Positions 10,361-20,717 of a stretch of 64,000 nucleotides of DNA are shown in pieces. Position 1 is the stretch's first letter; the number at the start of each line of letters is the position of its first letter. The notes under the pieces were generated by a model that worked only from the letters and a program-made list of their open reading frames with translations, was not told the DNA's origin and did no database searches. This DNA comes from Cognaticolwellia mytili (lineage in GTDB: Bacteria > Pseudomonadota > Gammaproteobacteria > Enterobacterales > Alteromonadaceae): the NCBI RefSeq assembly GCF_002104475.1, contig NZ_NBOF01000002.1, positions 806,001 to 870,000 of the forward strand, in the 5' to 3' direction. The position numbers were made by a program, and so were the translations under genes.

Positions 10361-11242
10361 CTAGGTGATAATGCCCGTTAGAATTAATACTGATATAACA
10401 GCTAAAAATAGCAGTAAGGTGCGCTTAGCAAGCTTAACCAGTAAACACGGCTCTAAAGTACAATCATCGGTATCTACCATCAAATCCTCCGACTTTTCTG
10501 CGACAGATATTAGAACCTTGCTAGGAGCCTTTTCAAACTCAAACAAGTTTTCTAGCCAAACGGGCATAGCTTTAGAGAAGTGTCCAACAAACATATAACC
10601 AAACGCAACAAACCTGACCGGTAACCAGTCAACCCAAAACAATAGTTGCTGTGTCGCCTCGCGGCCATCACTGGTGGCTTTAATATGTTCTTCACCATTA
10701 TCAGCTTCTTCATCAATGGTATTAGTATCTTTACTATTAGCGCACTCATTTACAGTGGTAAGTAAACGGTAAAACAAGGCTCCTGCTGCACCAAATAGCA
10801 CAAAAAACAGCATAACCGCAATAAAATATCGGTAGTTTAACCACACTAAAGTTTGACCAAACCCCATATCAGCAATATTTTTATCTTGCTGAAGTTGCAT
10901 ATGGTGTAATTCACAGCTAGTCAATTCACCTTTAAACGCAGAAACTAAATAATTTTTATACGCATCTCGCGTTTTCATACAGCCGAAACAAACTATTAAA
11001 ATCAAGGTCGATGCTATTAGGTGCAATAAAGCGTTATCTACTTGAGACAATAAAAAATAACAGCCAAACACTGGCATAAAAATAACCGCATAGCTTAGCG
11101 CAGCAGATTGACGAAAATTAGCTAAAAATTTAGTTTGCTTAATCGCAGAAATGTAACGTCGATGAAAGGTATTGAACTGCCAAGTACTTGACGACAAGTA
11201 ACGTTCTGCAATTAATGCAATCAATAAACTAATTAAGCTCAT
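10361..11242 (-). CDS. ampE: AmpE-like inner-membrane protein
   Basis: Integral membrane protein of the AmpE family, named for its link with ampD in beta-lactamase regulation; its exact biochemical role is unclear. The 293 residues (E. coli 284) start with the typical LISLLIALIAERYL and show several hydrophobic segments: around residues 50-90, a central one near 140-165, and a C-terminal LLLFLAVISVLILTGII. A polar Asp/Glu-rich loop near residues 170-190 may be partly family-specific. It lies 42 bases after ampD on the same strand and is probably cotranscribed with it. Confidence 0.88.
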   Translation of the reverse strand: MSLISLLIALIAERYLSSSTWQFNTFHRRYISAIKQTKFLANFRQSAALSYAVIFMPVFGCYFLLSQVDNALLHLIASTLILIVCFGCMKTRDAYKNYLVSAFKGELTSCELHHMQLQQDKNIADMGFGQTLVWLNYRYFIAVMLFFVLFGAAGALFYRLLTTVNECANSKDTNTIDEEADNGEEHIKATSDGREATQQLLFWVDWLPVRFVAFGYMFVGHFSKAMPVWLENLFEFEKAPSKVLISVAEKSEDLMVDTDDCTLEPCLLVKLAKRTLLLFLAVISVLILTGIIT

Positions 11243-11284
11243 ATTTAATTATCCACTTTAATAAAATAAAACCTTGTTGCTAGG

Positions 11285-11878
11285 CTATTCAGCAAGAAGT
11301 TCGCGATAAAAATCCCAATCAAATGCAGCACCTGGATCCGTTTTACGCACAGGTGCAATATCACAGTGCCCGACAATGTTATCTTCTAATTCGGGGTAAA
11401 CGCCAATTAAGGTATGGCTCAAGCGACTAAGCTGCTGATATTGTTCTATAGTATATGGAATATCATCGGTTCCTTCCAGTTCTATACCGATAGAGAAATC
11501 ATTACATTTTTCTCGTCCTTGATAATTTGATACTCCGGCATGCCAAGCTTTGTCATTAAAAGACACATATTGCACAATATTGCCATTACGCTGAATAAGG
11601 CAATGAGCAGAAACTCTTACCTCATATATACTTTCAAAATAGGGGTCGACTGTCGGGTCTAAATTACCAAGAAAAAAATCAGTAATATAGCCACCACCAA
11701 ATTTCCCTGGCGGTAACGAAATATTATGCACAACCAACAAGCTAACCGCTTCATTTTCATCTCGAGGCTCAAAGTGGCTAGACTTTTTAATTTCAGCATT
11801 GTTTAACCAGCCATTAATTATGGCAGATTTTGGCTTGTTTTTTAGTTCGCTTGGCGTAATTGACATACAATAATTCAT
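11285..11878 (-). CDS. ampD: 1,6-anhydro-N-acetylmuramyl-L-alanine amidase AmpD
   Basis: Cytosolic zinc amidase that strips peptides from anhydromuropeptides during cell-wall recycling. The 197 residues (E. coli 183) form one Amidase_2 domain. The zinc ligands are His51 (VVHNISLP), His171 (GHCDIAP) and Asp181 (KTDPG), with the catalytic Lys179 nearby, matching the E. coli pattern. An AAGGA sequence precedes the first ATG; the internal ATG at 11866 is the alternative start. It is divergent from the aspartic protease gene, with only 75 bases between the two starts. Confidence 0.96.
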   Translation of the reverse strand: MNYCMSITPSELKNKPKSAIINGWLNNAEIKKSSHFEPRDENEAVSLLVVHNISLPPGKFGGGYITDFFLGNLDPTVDPYFESIYEVRVSAHCLIQRNGNIVQYVSFNDKAWHAGVSNYQGREKCNDFSIGIELEGTDDIPYTIEQYQQLSRLSHTLIGVYPELEDNIVGHCDIAPVRKTDPGAAFDWDFYRELLAE

Positions 11879-11953
11879 ACTTTGTTTATCCTTGCACTAT
11901 TACATAGTAAAGTTATCAACAGAACAAGAGAGTAACCTAAGATCTGGAGTCCT

Positions 11954-12475
11954 ATGAGTGAGAATGATGTTACAACAAGTTTTGGCAAAGGCTTTGTATG
12001 GATAGCTTGGGTTATCGGTCTGGCATTGTTAGTTTTTGTTTTTCAAGATTTATTAGACGATCAATACAACCCAAATCAAGACCCGAAACTTTCATTGCAA
12101 AGCAATGGTCAAGCACAAGTTACTTTGCAACAAAATCGCCAAGGGCATTATTTAACCAATGGCGCAATTAATGGTGAAAAGGTGACGTTTTTACTGGATA
12201 CAGGCGCAACACAAGTGTCCATTCCTGCGCATATTGCAGAAAAATTATCACTGCAAGCTGGCGGCAAAAGCCGTGTACAAACAGCAAACGGCAGCATCGC
12301 AGTTTATCAAACACAAATAAATGAATTACGCATTGGCAATATCTACCTGTATAATGTCGCGGCACATATCAATCCGAGTATGAACGCAAATGAAATTCTA
12401 TTGGGCATGAGCGCCTTAAAAAGAGTAGAATTTCGCCAAACAGGCAAACAACTTATTTTACGAGAGCAACTTTAG
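11954..12475 (+). CDS. Membrane-anchored retropepsin-like aspartic protease
   Basis: A 173-residue protein of the bacterial clan-AA type (TIGR02281-like). One N-terminal transmembrane segment lies at about residues 14-31 (WIAWVIGLALLVFVF). A retropepsin-fold domain follows, with the catalytic motif LLDTGAT (Asp82) and the closing hydrophobic-Gly segment ILLGMSAL. The domain is probably periplasmic and works as a dimer, as in retroviral proteases. Physiological substrates of this family are not established. The TAG stop is directly followed by the nadC ATG with no gap, so the two are translationally linked. Confidence 0.85.
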   Translation: MSENDVTTSFGKGFVWIAWVIGLALLVFVFQDLLDDQYNPNQDPKLSLQSNGQAQVTLQQNRQGHYLTNGAINGEKVTFLLDTGATQVSIPAHIAEKLSLQAGGKSRVQTANGSIAVYQTQINELRIGNIYLYNVAAHINPSMNANEILLGMSALKRVEFRQTGKQLILREQL

Positions 12476-13363
<888 letters not shown>

Positions 13364-13717
13364 CTACGTCATTAAACCTATACCCTAACTACTTGATTAT
13401 AGAGTCGTTCCACTTGAAGCCGCCGGTTTCAGCAAGTCGAAAAAAGGGTTAGAACCAAGGCCTTGATTGAAGAGGAGCTTTATTCTCGGTTCTGGCCTCC
13501 TGCATGGCCCTATCTCCTACATCCTTGCAGTTGTATTGTCGAAATCAATAACACTGGAGATGACCTTTTATCGACTTGCCTTTAGGGCTAAGCTAGAAAA
13601 TCAGTTTTGCGTTGCGGTATTTGACAAGGCTTTCGCATGGATGTGGGATATTAGAATAAAGCAGGGGCAACTATCGAGATTATCTATTATCTACATGCCG
13701 CATCTTGATCTGATGTC

Positions 13718-13912
13718 CTAGCTTAACTCTAAAATTGCATCTTCAAATGGGACAGTTATAGATGCAGGTTCTAGCCTTTGTAATATTTTTAACACCTGAG
13801 CCATTACAAGTTTTGATATCGCTGCTCCTATTCCACTCCCCAAGTATTCATAGCTTTCTTTAACCCCCTCGCCTGTAGCTCTATAAAAATTGAATAAATA
13901 AAAACCTATTTA
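13718..13912 (-). pseudogene. Possible gene remnant (about 60 residues, no start codon)
   Basis: An open minus-strand frame of about 60 codons with protein-like composition (for example NFYRATGEGVKESYEYLGSG and VMAQVLKILQRLEPASI). It runs from an in-frame stop near 13913 to TAG at 13718-13720. There is no ATG near its beginning; the first is in the middle. It may be the C-terminal leftover of a gene lost between nadC and pilA. No family is recognised, and chance cannot be excluded. Confidence 0.35.
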
Positions 13913-14007
13913 GCTATTAAAACCAAACTCGAATAAACAGCTATAATGCCACACTACTCTTCTTCGATTCGCTATTTTTAGGCCTTAGTAGTTTAAAGTT
14001 GAAACAG

Positions 14008-14046
14008 TGACTATACCCTCGTGAATCTCGGTATAATGCCCCACTA
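14008..14046 (+). promoter_or_regulatory. Candidate sigma-70 promoter for pilA
   Basis: A perfect -10 TATAAT lies at 14032-14037, with a weak -35 TGACTA at 14008-14013 (18-base spacer). It stands about 155 bases before pilA. An almost identical -10 region (TATAATGCC-A-CACTA) lies 90 bases further upstream at 13942. No convincing sigma-54 element (GG-N10-GC) was seen here, although pilA genes often use one. Confidence 0.5.
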
Positions 14047-14195
14047 TAAGTAAGCTGTTGATTACAATATAACATCAGGTAATTACGCTTTCCGTTTCTT
14101 ATGATTAAGTAAATAAGGTTGCTTAATAATTGTACATTTCATGAATTCTGAACCAGTATAAATTGAGCCCCCCGTAATAACGCATGGAATGACTG

Positions 14196-14627
14196 ATGAT
14201 GAACAAGACATTACAAAACTTAAATACGATAAAGAAATATCAAGGCTTTACACTCATTGAATTGATGATTGTCGTCGCGATTATTGGAATCTTAGCAGCA
14301 GTGGCTTTACCTCAATATCAGCAATATACACAAAAAGCTCGATACTCTGATGTAAATGTTTCTGTTGCTGCGGTAAAGACAGCAATGGCCGTATGCCTTA
14401 ACCTTGAAGGTGTATTAGCATCATGTGATACATATACTGAAATAGGTATATCTCAACCAGCGGCTACAGATAATGTAGCCTCAGTAGCTATTGCGACAAC
14501 GACTGGTGTTATAACCGGTACTGGAACTACTGCAGCAGGCGCTTACACGACAATATGGACACCAAGTGTTACTGGATCATTCGTTCACACAACCACCAGT
14601 ACTTGCATTGACGCTAACGTTTGCTAA
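14196..14627 (+). CDS. pilA: Major type IV pilin
   Basis: Structural subunit of type IVa pili. The 143-residue precursor has a 17-residue class III leader ending at Gly17. Phe18 begins the mature protein ([20 protein letters not shown]), and Glu22 is the conserved Glu5 needed for assembly; PilD would cleave and methylate here. The long hydrophobic helix is followed by a Thr/Ala-rich globular part and a C-terminal Cys-X5-Cys loop, with another Cys pair near residues 69 and 78. Two tandem ATGs (14196, 14199) are possible starts. It heads pilA-pilB-pilC-pilD, with a hairpin between pilA and pilB likely to set pilin excess. Confidence 0.95.
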   Translation: MMNKTLQNLNTIKKYQGFTLIELMIVVAIIGILAAVALPQYQQYTQKARYSDVNVSVAAVKTAMAVCLNLEGVLASCDTYTEIGISQPAATDNVASVAIATTTGVITGTGTTAAGAYTTIWTPSVTGSFVHTTTSTCIDANVC

Positions 14628-14633
14628 ACGTGA

Positions 14634-14671
14634 AAGCAATAAGAATCCCTTAATGAGGCTTCTTATTGCTT
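14634..14671 (+). terminator. Hairpin between pilA and pilB (likely attenuator)
   Basis: A 12-bp perfect stem (AAGCAATAAGAA at 14634-14645 with its complement at 14660-14671) starts seven bases after the pilA stop. No T run follows, so it could act as partial terminator or 3' protection that gives more pilA than pilB mRNA. Confidence 0.65.
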
Positions 14672-14744
14672 GTAAATTCATACTTTTAGATCTGCTATGG
14701 CCTTAATCTTTAACCGTAGGTAATTTATGAGTTTTATTTAGAAT

Positions 14745-16451
14745 ATGAAAGGACTTCATCAACAATCGAGTGTTTTGTCTGCCCTATCAAAACACAATTT
14801 AGTTTCAGCTGAACTGGTCGAAAAAATCGGTGCTAATTTTATTCGACAAAAAAAAACTTTTATCCAATATCTTGTTGAAGATAACGAAATAGATCCAGAG
14901 CGCATAGCAACGATTCTATCTCGTAGCTTTGGTTATCCACTCATAGACTTAGCCAATTTTGATACCGCCACCATACCCGACGGTGTACATAATGAAAAGC
15001 TCATGCGCAAACATAATGCCTTACCGTTATTTTTACGTGGTAAAGTGCTATTTGTTGCCATGTCAGACCCAACTAATTTAGATGCTCTTGAAGAAATTCA
15101 ATTTAACACTGGCTTTTCTACCGAGTTAATCCTTGCCAATGAATTATCTTTAGCTACCTGTATTGATAAAGTGCTAGAAGAAGATAGTGATGTTCTCGGC
15201 ATCTCTAATATTGACGAGGAAGAATTAGCCAATATAGATATACAAAAAGAACCACAAGAAGAGAGCATCAACTATGGCGATCGAGAAGATGCCCCGATTG
15301 TCGTCTATATCAATAAAATACTCTTAGATGCCATTCGTAAAGGCGCATCGGATTTACATTTTGAACCTTATGAAAAGTCATATCGTATTCGCTTTCGTAT
15401 TGACGGTATTTTAAGCGAAGTCGCTAAGCCACCCGTCTCACTCTCTTCAAGAATTGCTGCTCGCTTAAAAGTAATGTCAAAGCTAGACATTGCTGAGCGA
15501 CGAGTACCACAAGATGGTCGAATAAAATTAGCTTTATCTCAGAAAAAATCATTTGATTTTCGTGTTAGTACTTTACCCACGATGTGGGGTGAAAAAGTCG
15601 TAATGCGTATTCTTGACTCATCAAGTGCCATGTTAGGTATAGACACGTTAGGTTATGCTCCTGAACAAAAAAACACATACATGCAAGCATTGGCACAGCC
15701 CCAGGGTATGATTTTGGTCACAGGCCCTACAGGTTCAGGTAAAACGGTATCACTGTATACAGGATTAAATATTTTGAATACAGACGCACGTAATATCTCA
15801 ACCGCCGAAGATCCTGTTGAAATTAATCTTGAAGGTATTAACCAAGTACAAATTAACACCAGAGCAGGGCTCACCTTTCCAGCTGCATTACGATCATTTT
15901 TACGACAAGACCCAGATATTGTTATGGTCGGTGAAATTCGTGATTTAGAAACCGCTGAAATAGCAATTAAGGCCGCTCAAACCGGCCATCTTGTACTATC
16001 AACATTACATACAAATTCAGCTGCTGAGACACTAACTCGCTTACTCAACATGGGCGTACCATCATACAATGTCGCAAGCTCTATCAGCATTATTATCGCT
16101 CAACGACTGGCACGACGGCTGTGTATTCAATGTAAAACTAAAGAACAGATACCAAAAAATGAACTATTACAACAAGGTTTTTTGCCTGAACAACTCGACA
16201 ATATATCCTTATATAAGCCCGTTGGTTGTCATTTATGCACTGGTGGCTATAAAGGTCGTATTGGTATATATGAAGTAATAAAAATTAGTGAAACTACTGC
16301 GAACTTAATTATGACTGGTGCTAACTCTTTAGATATTGCCGCACAATGCCAACGCGAAGGCTATAATAACTTGCGTCAATCAGGGTTAGAGAAGGCTGCT
16401 TTAGGTATCACATGCTTAAAGGAAGTTAACCGCGTAACAAGTAGCCAATAA
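14745..16451 (+). CDS. pilB: Type IV pilus assembly ATPase PilB
   Basis: Cytoplasmic hexameric ATPase that powers pilus extension. The 568 residues begin with an MshEN-type N-terminal domain (about residues 10-150). The catalytic domain carries Walker A GPTGSGKT at residues 327-334, an Asp box, and Walker B/His box with [12 protein letters not shown] and [13 protein letters not shown] four-cysteine zinc motif (CIQC and CHLC near residues 463-500) is typical of GspE/PilB. No strong ribosome site precedes the ATG. It is followed by pilC after 138 bases. Confidence 0.97.
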   Translation: MKGLHQQSSVLSALSKHNLVSAELVEKIGANFIRQKKTFIQYLVEDNEIDPERIATILSRSFGYPLIDLANFDTATIPDGVHNEKLMRKHNALPLFLRGKVLFVAMSDPTNLDALEEIQFNTGFSTELILANELSLATCIDKVLEEDSDVLGISNIDEEELANIDIQKEPQEESINYGDREDAPIVVYINKILLDAIRKGASDLHFEPYEKSYRIRFRIDGILSEVAKPPVSLSSRIAARLKVMSKLDIAERRVPQDGRIKLALSQKKSFDFRVSTLPTMWGEKVVMRILDSSSAMLGIDTLGYAPEQKNTYMQALAQPQGMILVTGPTGSGKTVSLYTGLNILNTDARNISTAEDPVEINLEGINQVQINTRAGLTFPAALRSFLRQDPDIVMVGEIRDLETAEIAIKAAQTGHLVLSTLHTNSAAETLTRLLNMGVPSYNVASSISIIIAQRLARRLCIQCKTKEQIPKNELLQQGFLPEQLDNISLYKPVGCHLCTGGYKGRIGIYEVIKISETTANLIMTGANSLDIAAQCQREGYNNLRQSGLEKAALGITCLKEVNRVTSSQ

Positions 16452-16589
16452 CTTCATTAAAAAAGCTCAGCCAAATATTTAAAGCACCATTACTAAGCGA
16501 AAAATAAAGTACAAATATAAACTAATAATATCAAATAGCGGCTCTTTATTAACGATAAAATTCGATAATAAACAATTGAGGTTAAGCGA

Positions 16590-17840
16590 ATGGCTGTGAT
16601 ATCTAAAAGCAAAGGAAAAAACAGCGAAATTAAGGCACTCAGTATCTATAAATGGCAAGGCTTAAATCGAAAAGGTAAAAAGGTTAATGGCGAGCTAAAT
16701 GCGAACAATATGATTGAATTGAAGACGCAATTACGCAAGCAAGGTATTACGCCAGGAAAAGTCAGCAAAAAAGCAAAGCCTCTATTTGGCGTGGGCGGAG
16801 ATAAGGAAGTTACCCCTGCTGATATTGCTATTATTACCCGTCAAATTGCCACTATGTTAAGTGCCGGCGTACCTTTAGTGCAAACCATTGAAATGATTGC
16901 GTCCGGCCACAACAATACCAATATGCAAGAATTGCTAGTTTCTATTGGCAATAAATTACAATCAGGTATGCCACTTTCTGATTGCTTACGCGCACACCCG
17001 ATATACTTTGATAACTTATATTGTGATTTAGTACACTCAGGTGAGCAATCTGGCGCCTTAGAAATTATTTATGATCGTATCGCAACCTACAAAGAAAAAG
17101 CTGAAGCATTAAAGGCTAAAATAAAGAAAGCTATGACTTATCCTATTTCGGTACTCCTTATTGCCCTAATTGTCACCGCAATACTGTTAATATTCGTTGT
17201 ACCAGTGTTTCAAGACATATTTGCCAGCTTTGGTGCAGAACTGCCCGCTTTTACTAAATTGGTCATTGCTATTTCTGAATTCATGCAAGTCTATTGGAGT
17301 TTTGGTTTAGCGATGATATTTCTTGCAAGTTACTTATTTCGAAAAGCGCATTTAAAAAATCAACACTTTCGTGATAATGTCGATAAAAAAATACTAAAGA
17401 TCCCTATCATTGGTGACATACTAAAAAAGGCTGCTGTAGCACGATATGCTAGAACCTTATCAACAACCTTTGCTGCTGGTGTACCACTACCTGATGCACT
17501 AGCTTCAGCTGCAGGTGCATCAGGTAATGCCGTATTTCGCGAAGCAATATTCGATATTAAAGCAGAAGTAACCTCAGGCATGCAGATGAATTTAGCCATG
17601 CGAAACTGTGCAATTTTTCCGGATATGGTGATCCAAATGGTTGCTATAGGTGAAGAATCAGGTGCTGTTGATGATATGCTTGCAAAAGTCGCCACTGTTT
17701 ACGAACAAGACGTCGACAATGCCGTTGATAACTTAACCACATTACTCGAGCCTATGATTATGGCTGTACTTGGTGTTGTTATTGGCGGCTTAATTATTGC
17801 TATGTATTTACCCATATTTCAAATTGGTATGGTGGTATAA
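16590..17840 (+). CDS. pilC: Type IV pilus inner-membrane platform protein PilC
   Basis: Polytopic platform protein that couples PilB to pilin insertion. The 416 residues show the duplicated GspF/T2SSF architecture. The first cytoplasmic domain (about 85-185) has ITRQIATMLSAGVPLVQTIE, followed by two transmembrane helices (about 190-215 and 235-255). The second domain repeats the pattern with YARTLSTTFAAGVPLPDAL, and a final transmembrane helix follows (LGVVIGGLIIAMYLPIF). Length and order match PilC of Pseudomonas and Vibrio. Confidence 0.96.
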   Translation: MAVISKSKGKNSEIKALSIYKWQGLNRKGKKVNGELNANNMIELKTQLRKQGITPGKVSKKAKPLFGVGGDKEVTPADIAIITRQIATMLSAGVPLVQTIEMIASGHNNTNMQELLVSIGNKLQSGMPLSDCLRAHPIYFDNLYCDLVHSGEQSGALEIIYDRIATYKEKAEALKAKIKKAMTYPISVLLIALIVTAILLIFVVPVFQDIFASFGAELPAFTKLVIAISEFMQVYWSFGLAMIFLASYLFRKAHLKNQHFRDNVDKKILKIPIIGDILKKAAVARYARTLSTTFAAGVPLPDALASAAGASGNAVFREAIFDIKAEVTSGMQMNLAMRNCAIFPDMVIQMVAIGEESGAVDDMLAKVATVYEQDVDNAVDNLTTLLEPMIMAVLGVVIGGLIIAMYLPIFQIGMVV

Positions 17841-17972
17841 AGGTGACCGTCGTGTAACTCTCTACTATTGAAATAAAACGATACTAGCCAAGATGTTTTA
17901 TTGCGGTAAAATAACAAAAATAACTAAAAATTCATTTTAGATTAACGCATAGAAAATAGGAATACAGCACAC

Positions 17973-18857
17973 TTGACAGATTTCATTTCACTTATGAGTA
18001 ATAACCCAACTTTTTTCTTTGGTGTAACCTTTGTTTTTTCGTTAATGATCGGCAGTTTTTTAAATGTAGTCATTCTTCGTTTACCAAAAATGCTTGAGCA
18101 AGGCTGGAAGAAAGAGTGCCGAGAGTTTTTGGCTGATGAAATTACCACGCCAAGTGCTTCTAAAAATGAAGAAGCGTTCACACTTTCAACACCTAGGTCA
18201 AGCTGTCCTTCTTGCCAACATAGAATAACTTTTTATGAGAACATTCCAATTATTAGCTGGCTATTTTTACGTGGTAAATGCAGCCGGTGTCATACAAAAA
18301 TATCCTTACGCTACCCCATAGTCGAACTAACAACAGCACTATTAAGCGTAGTGATATCAGCACATTTTGGCGTTACTTTTACAACATTGATGCTATTAAT
18401 ATTAACTTGGGGACTAGTGTGTTTAACCCTGATTGATCTTGATCACATGCTATTGCCAGATCAAATTACCCTTCCGTTACTTTGGCTTGGTTTACTGGTC
18501 AATCTAAATGACGCTATCGTACCACTAAGCGATGCGGTTATTGGCGCCATAGCCGGCTACACAAGTTTATTTAGCATTGTTTGGCTATTTAAGCTCTGTA
18601 CAGGTAAGGAAGGTATGGGACATGGCGACTTCAAATTACTCGCGGTTTTCGGTGCATGGATTGGCTGGCAATTATTACCTTTACTGATATTAATGGCTTC
18701 TGCCGTTGGCGCTATTATTGGTATTAGTATGATGACATTTAAAAATCACCAACGCGAGCAGCCCATTCCTTTTGGCCCATATTTAGCAGTAGCCGGTTGG
18801 ATCACTTTATTATGGGGTAATGGTATTTGGGCATGGTATTTAAGCTACTTGTACTAA
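17973..18857 (+). CDS. pilD: Type IV prepilin peptidase/N-methyltransferase PilD
   Basis: Membrane aspartyl protease that cleaves prepilin leaders and N-methylates the new N-terminus. The start is taken at TTG 17973 with AGG 12 bases upstream; the ATG at 17994 is a shorter alternative without a visible ribosome site. An N-terminal helix is followed by a cytoplasmic loop with zinc-binding pairs C78/C81 and C103/C106. Six or so further transmembrane helices carry the catalytic aspartates in LIDLDHMLLPD and GMGHGDFKL. At 294 residues it is of normal length and closes the pil block ahead of coaE. Confidence 0.95.
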   Translation: MTDFISLMSNNPTFFFGVTFVFSLMIGSFLNVVILRLPKMLEQGWKKECREFLADEITTPSASKNEEAFTLSTPRSSCPSCQHRITFYENIPIISWLFLRGKCSRCHTKISLRYPIVELTTALLSVVISAHFGVTFTTLMLLILTWGLVCLTLIDLDHMLLPDQITLPLLWLGLLVNLNDAIVPLSDAVIGAIAGYTSLFSIVWLFKLCTGKEGMGHGDFKLLAVFGAWIGWQLLPLLILMASAVGAIIGISMMTFKNHQREQPIPFGPYLAVAGWITLLWGNGIWAWYLSYLY

Positions 18858-18890
18858 ATAGAAGTGAAATAGTCTTTACAGAGAAGAAAG

Positions 18891-19496
18891 ATGTCTAAAT
18901 TTATTATTGGTTTAACTGGCGGTATTGGCAGTGGAAAAACAACTGTTAGCAACATGTTTGCTGAACTAGGTGTTGATATTATCGATGCAGATGTTGTGGC
19001 CAGAGAAGCTGTTGCGCCTAATAGCGTTGCATTGACTGCAATAGAAAGTTACTTTGGCGCTGAGTATATCAATGCTAAGAAGCAACTCGACAGAGCAAAA
19101 CTACGCACCCGCATCTTTAGTAACCCAAAAGATAAAGAATGGTTAAACAGTTTATTACATCCATTGATACGCCAAGAAATACTTAACCAACTCGCCCATG
19201 CACAAAGTGATTATTGTATTTTAGTGGCCCCCCTATTACTGGAAAATAGCTTAAATAAACTGGTCAGCAGAGTTTTAGTGGTTGATATTGATGAAGCGAG
19301 CCAAGTAACAAGAACACTTGCCCGAGATACAAGTTCTCAGGACGAAATTAAACGTATTATCGCCAGCCAAATATCACGGAATGAGCGACTTCGTTTTGCT
19401 GATGATATTATCGACAACCAAACCTTGACCATAGAGCAAATTCGCCAGCGGGTACAAGTTTTGCATCACCAATATTATAACGACAGTCATCAATAG
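18891..19496 (+). CDS. coaE: Dephospho-CoA kinase
   Basis: Last step of coenzyme A synthesis, phosphorylating the 3'-hydroxyl of dephospho-CoA. The 201 residues carry the P-loop GGIGSGKT at residues 10-17, the DADVVARE substrate segment, the LHPLIR motif and a lid region rich in Arg. It starts 33 bases after pilD and may be cotranscribed; the pilD-coaE-zapD-yacG order is conserved across gammaproteobacteria. Confidence 0.97.
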   Translation: MSKFIIGLTGGIGSGKTTVSNMFAELGVDIIDADVVAREAVAPNSVALTAIESYFGAEYINAKKQLDRAKLRTRIFSNPKDKEWLNSLLHPLIRQEILNQLAHAQSDYCILVAPLLLENSLNKLVSRVLVVDIDEASQVTRTLARDTSSQDEIKRIIASQISRNERLRFADDIIDNQTLTIEQIRQRVQVLHHQYYNDSHQ

Positions 19497-19593
19497 CTTG
19501 AAATCACCGGTAAACCTGTGTTTTTGATAAATAATTCGCCATTTTAGCCTGCTATGGTTACTATAAAGAGATAATGACTAAATATACTCACTA

Positions 19594-20340
19594 ATGACCT
19601 CAATACTCTATGAACACCCGCTCAACGAGCGTATACGTAACTATCTGAAACTTGAACAGTTATTTACTCAAGTTTCGGACTGTCTACGGCATAGTCTTGT
19701 AATCAGTCATAATACCTTCTTTTCTTCGCTTTTTGCGATTATCGACACTTTAGAGCGCAATGATATTCGTGGCGATCTGATAAAAGATTTGGAAAAACTT
19801 GAACAGAACTTAGTTATTTGGTCACAAATCCCTGATGTCGATAGTGCTATTCTTGAGGTTAACTTAAGAAAAACTATCGCCTTGTCAAGTCAGTTAAAAA
19901 AAGCACCTCCACATTGGCTTAGGTTAAAAGATGATAAGTTTTTAACTGGATTAAAACAACGATTTGCCATACAAGGGGGTAACTGCCACTTTGATTTACC
20001 GCAATTACAATTTTGGCTTAAACAACCAGTAGGTGAAGTGGAAGCACAGTGCCAACAATGGCTTGCCTACTTGCAACAAATAGAAGACGCATTGTTACTG
20101 ATATTACGATTTATACGTCAACGAGCAACATTTGATAACATTGTCACTCAGAGTGGATTTTACCAAGACAATGGCGACGGCTTAATATTATTAAGGATTA
20201 AAGTCGCATGCGGGCTTGCTTGTTATCCAACTATTAGCGGTAACCGTTTACGTTATTCCATTCGCTTTATGTCGCCATGTGAAGAACTAGGCAGAAAATA
20301 CATTAAACAAGCAATAACCTTCCAGCTAGCGCGCTGTTAA
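19594..20340 (+). CDS. zapD: Cell division protein ZapD
   Basis: FtsZ-associated protein that bundles FtsZ protofilaments (formerly YacF). The 248 residues match E. coli ZapD (247) and show the typical opening YEHPLNERIRNYLKLEQLF, a helical N-terminal half and a beta-rich C-terminal half ending in RYSIRFMSPCEELGRK. Located 97 bases after coaE and 65 bases before yacG. Confidence 0.94.
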   Translation: MTSILYEHPLNERIRNYLKLEQLFTQVSDCLRHSLVISHNTFFSSLFAIIDTLERNDIRGDLIKDLEKLEQNLVIWSQIPDVDSAILEVNLRKTIALSSQLKKAPPHWLRLKDDKFLTGLKQRFAIQGGNCHFDLPQLQFWLKQPVGEVEAQCQQWLAYLQQIEDALLLILRFIRQRATFDNIVTQSGFYQDNGDGLILLRIKVACGLACYPTISGNRLRYSIRFMSPCEELGRKYIKQAITFQLARC

Positions 20341-20405
20341 TTTATTAGCCGCTCGTCCATATTTTTCTTATAATAGCGACAACAGTCCCCATAACAATTA
20401 TTAAT

Positions 20406-20642
20406 ATGACACTAAAAGTAGCTTGTCCAACCTGTAAAAAAGAAGTTATCTGGCAGGAAAAAAGCCAACACCGCCCGTTTTGTAGCAAACGTTGCCAATT
20501 AATTGATATCGGTGATTGGGCAGATGAAAATCACAAAATCAGTCAACCTGTACAAGGCGCCGTTGAGTTAAATGAAGAAATGTTAGACGCACTTGAAGAA
20601 CAATTTTTACAGCACAATAAATTTTTTGTTGAACCAGAATAA
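20406..20642 (+). CDS. yacG: DNA gyrase inhibitor YacG
   Basis: Small zinc protein that binds GyrB and inhibits gyrase. The 78 residues have the four zinc cysteines in CPTC (residues 7-10) and FCSKRC (about 25-30), followed by the conserved [11 protein letters not shown]. The acidic C-terminal tail is slightly longer than in E. coli (65 residues). Convergent with mutT. Confidence 0.95.
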   Translation: MTLKVACPTCKKEVIWQEKSQHRPFCSKRCQLIDIGDWADENHKISQPVQGAVELNEEMLDALEEQFLQHNKFFVEPE

Positions 20643-20653
20643 CATGCTCGATA

Positions 20654-20685
20654 GGCGTTTATCTGACTATGCAAAGATAAACGCC
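20654..20685. terminator. Hairpin between convergent yacG and mutT
   Basis: An 11-bp perfect stem (GGCGTTTATCT at 20654-20664, complement at 20675-20685) with a 10-base loop between two convergent genes. It lacks a T run on either side, so it may be a weak bidirectional terminator. Confidence 0.5.
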
Positions 20686-20717
20686 AAAGTCATTTATCTT
20701 TCAAATTATCTTTTAAG

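Larger units (their letters stand above)
13364..14195. other. Long intergenic region nadC-pilA
   Basis: The 832 bases hold no intact recognisable gene. About 13480-13540 resembles a decayed small repeat (CTGCATGG and ATCCTTGCAG arms). A gene-like remnant lies on the minus strand at 13718-13912. The right part carries two copies of TATAATGCC-N-CACTA (13942 and 14032), the second a plausible pilA promoter. An 84-codon open frame at 13467-13721 spans the repeat-like segment and looks accidental. Confidence 0.6.

Noticed and set aside
13467-13721. An 84-codon open frame between nadC and pilA.
   Set aside because: It runs through repeat-like DNA, has no clear ribosome site and no recognisable protein features.
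14041-14195. Sigma-54 promoter for pilA, common in pseudomonads.
   Set aside because: No GG-N10-GC element with correct spacing was found upstream of pilA.
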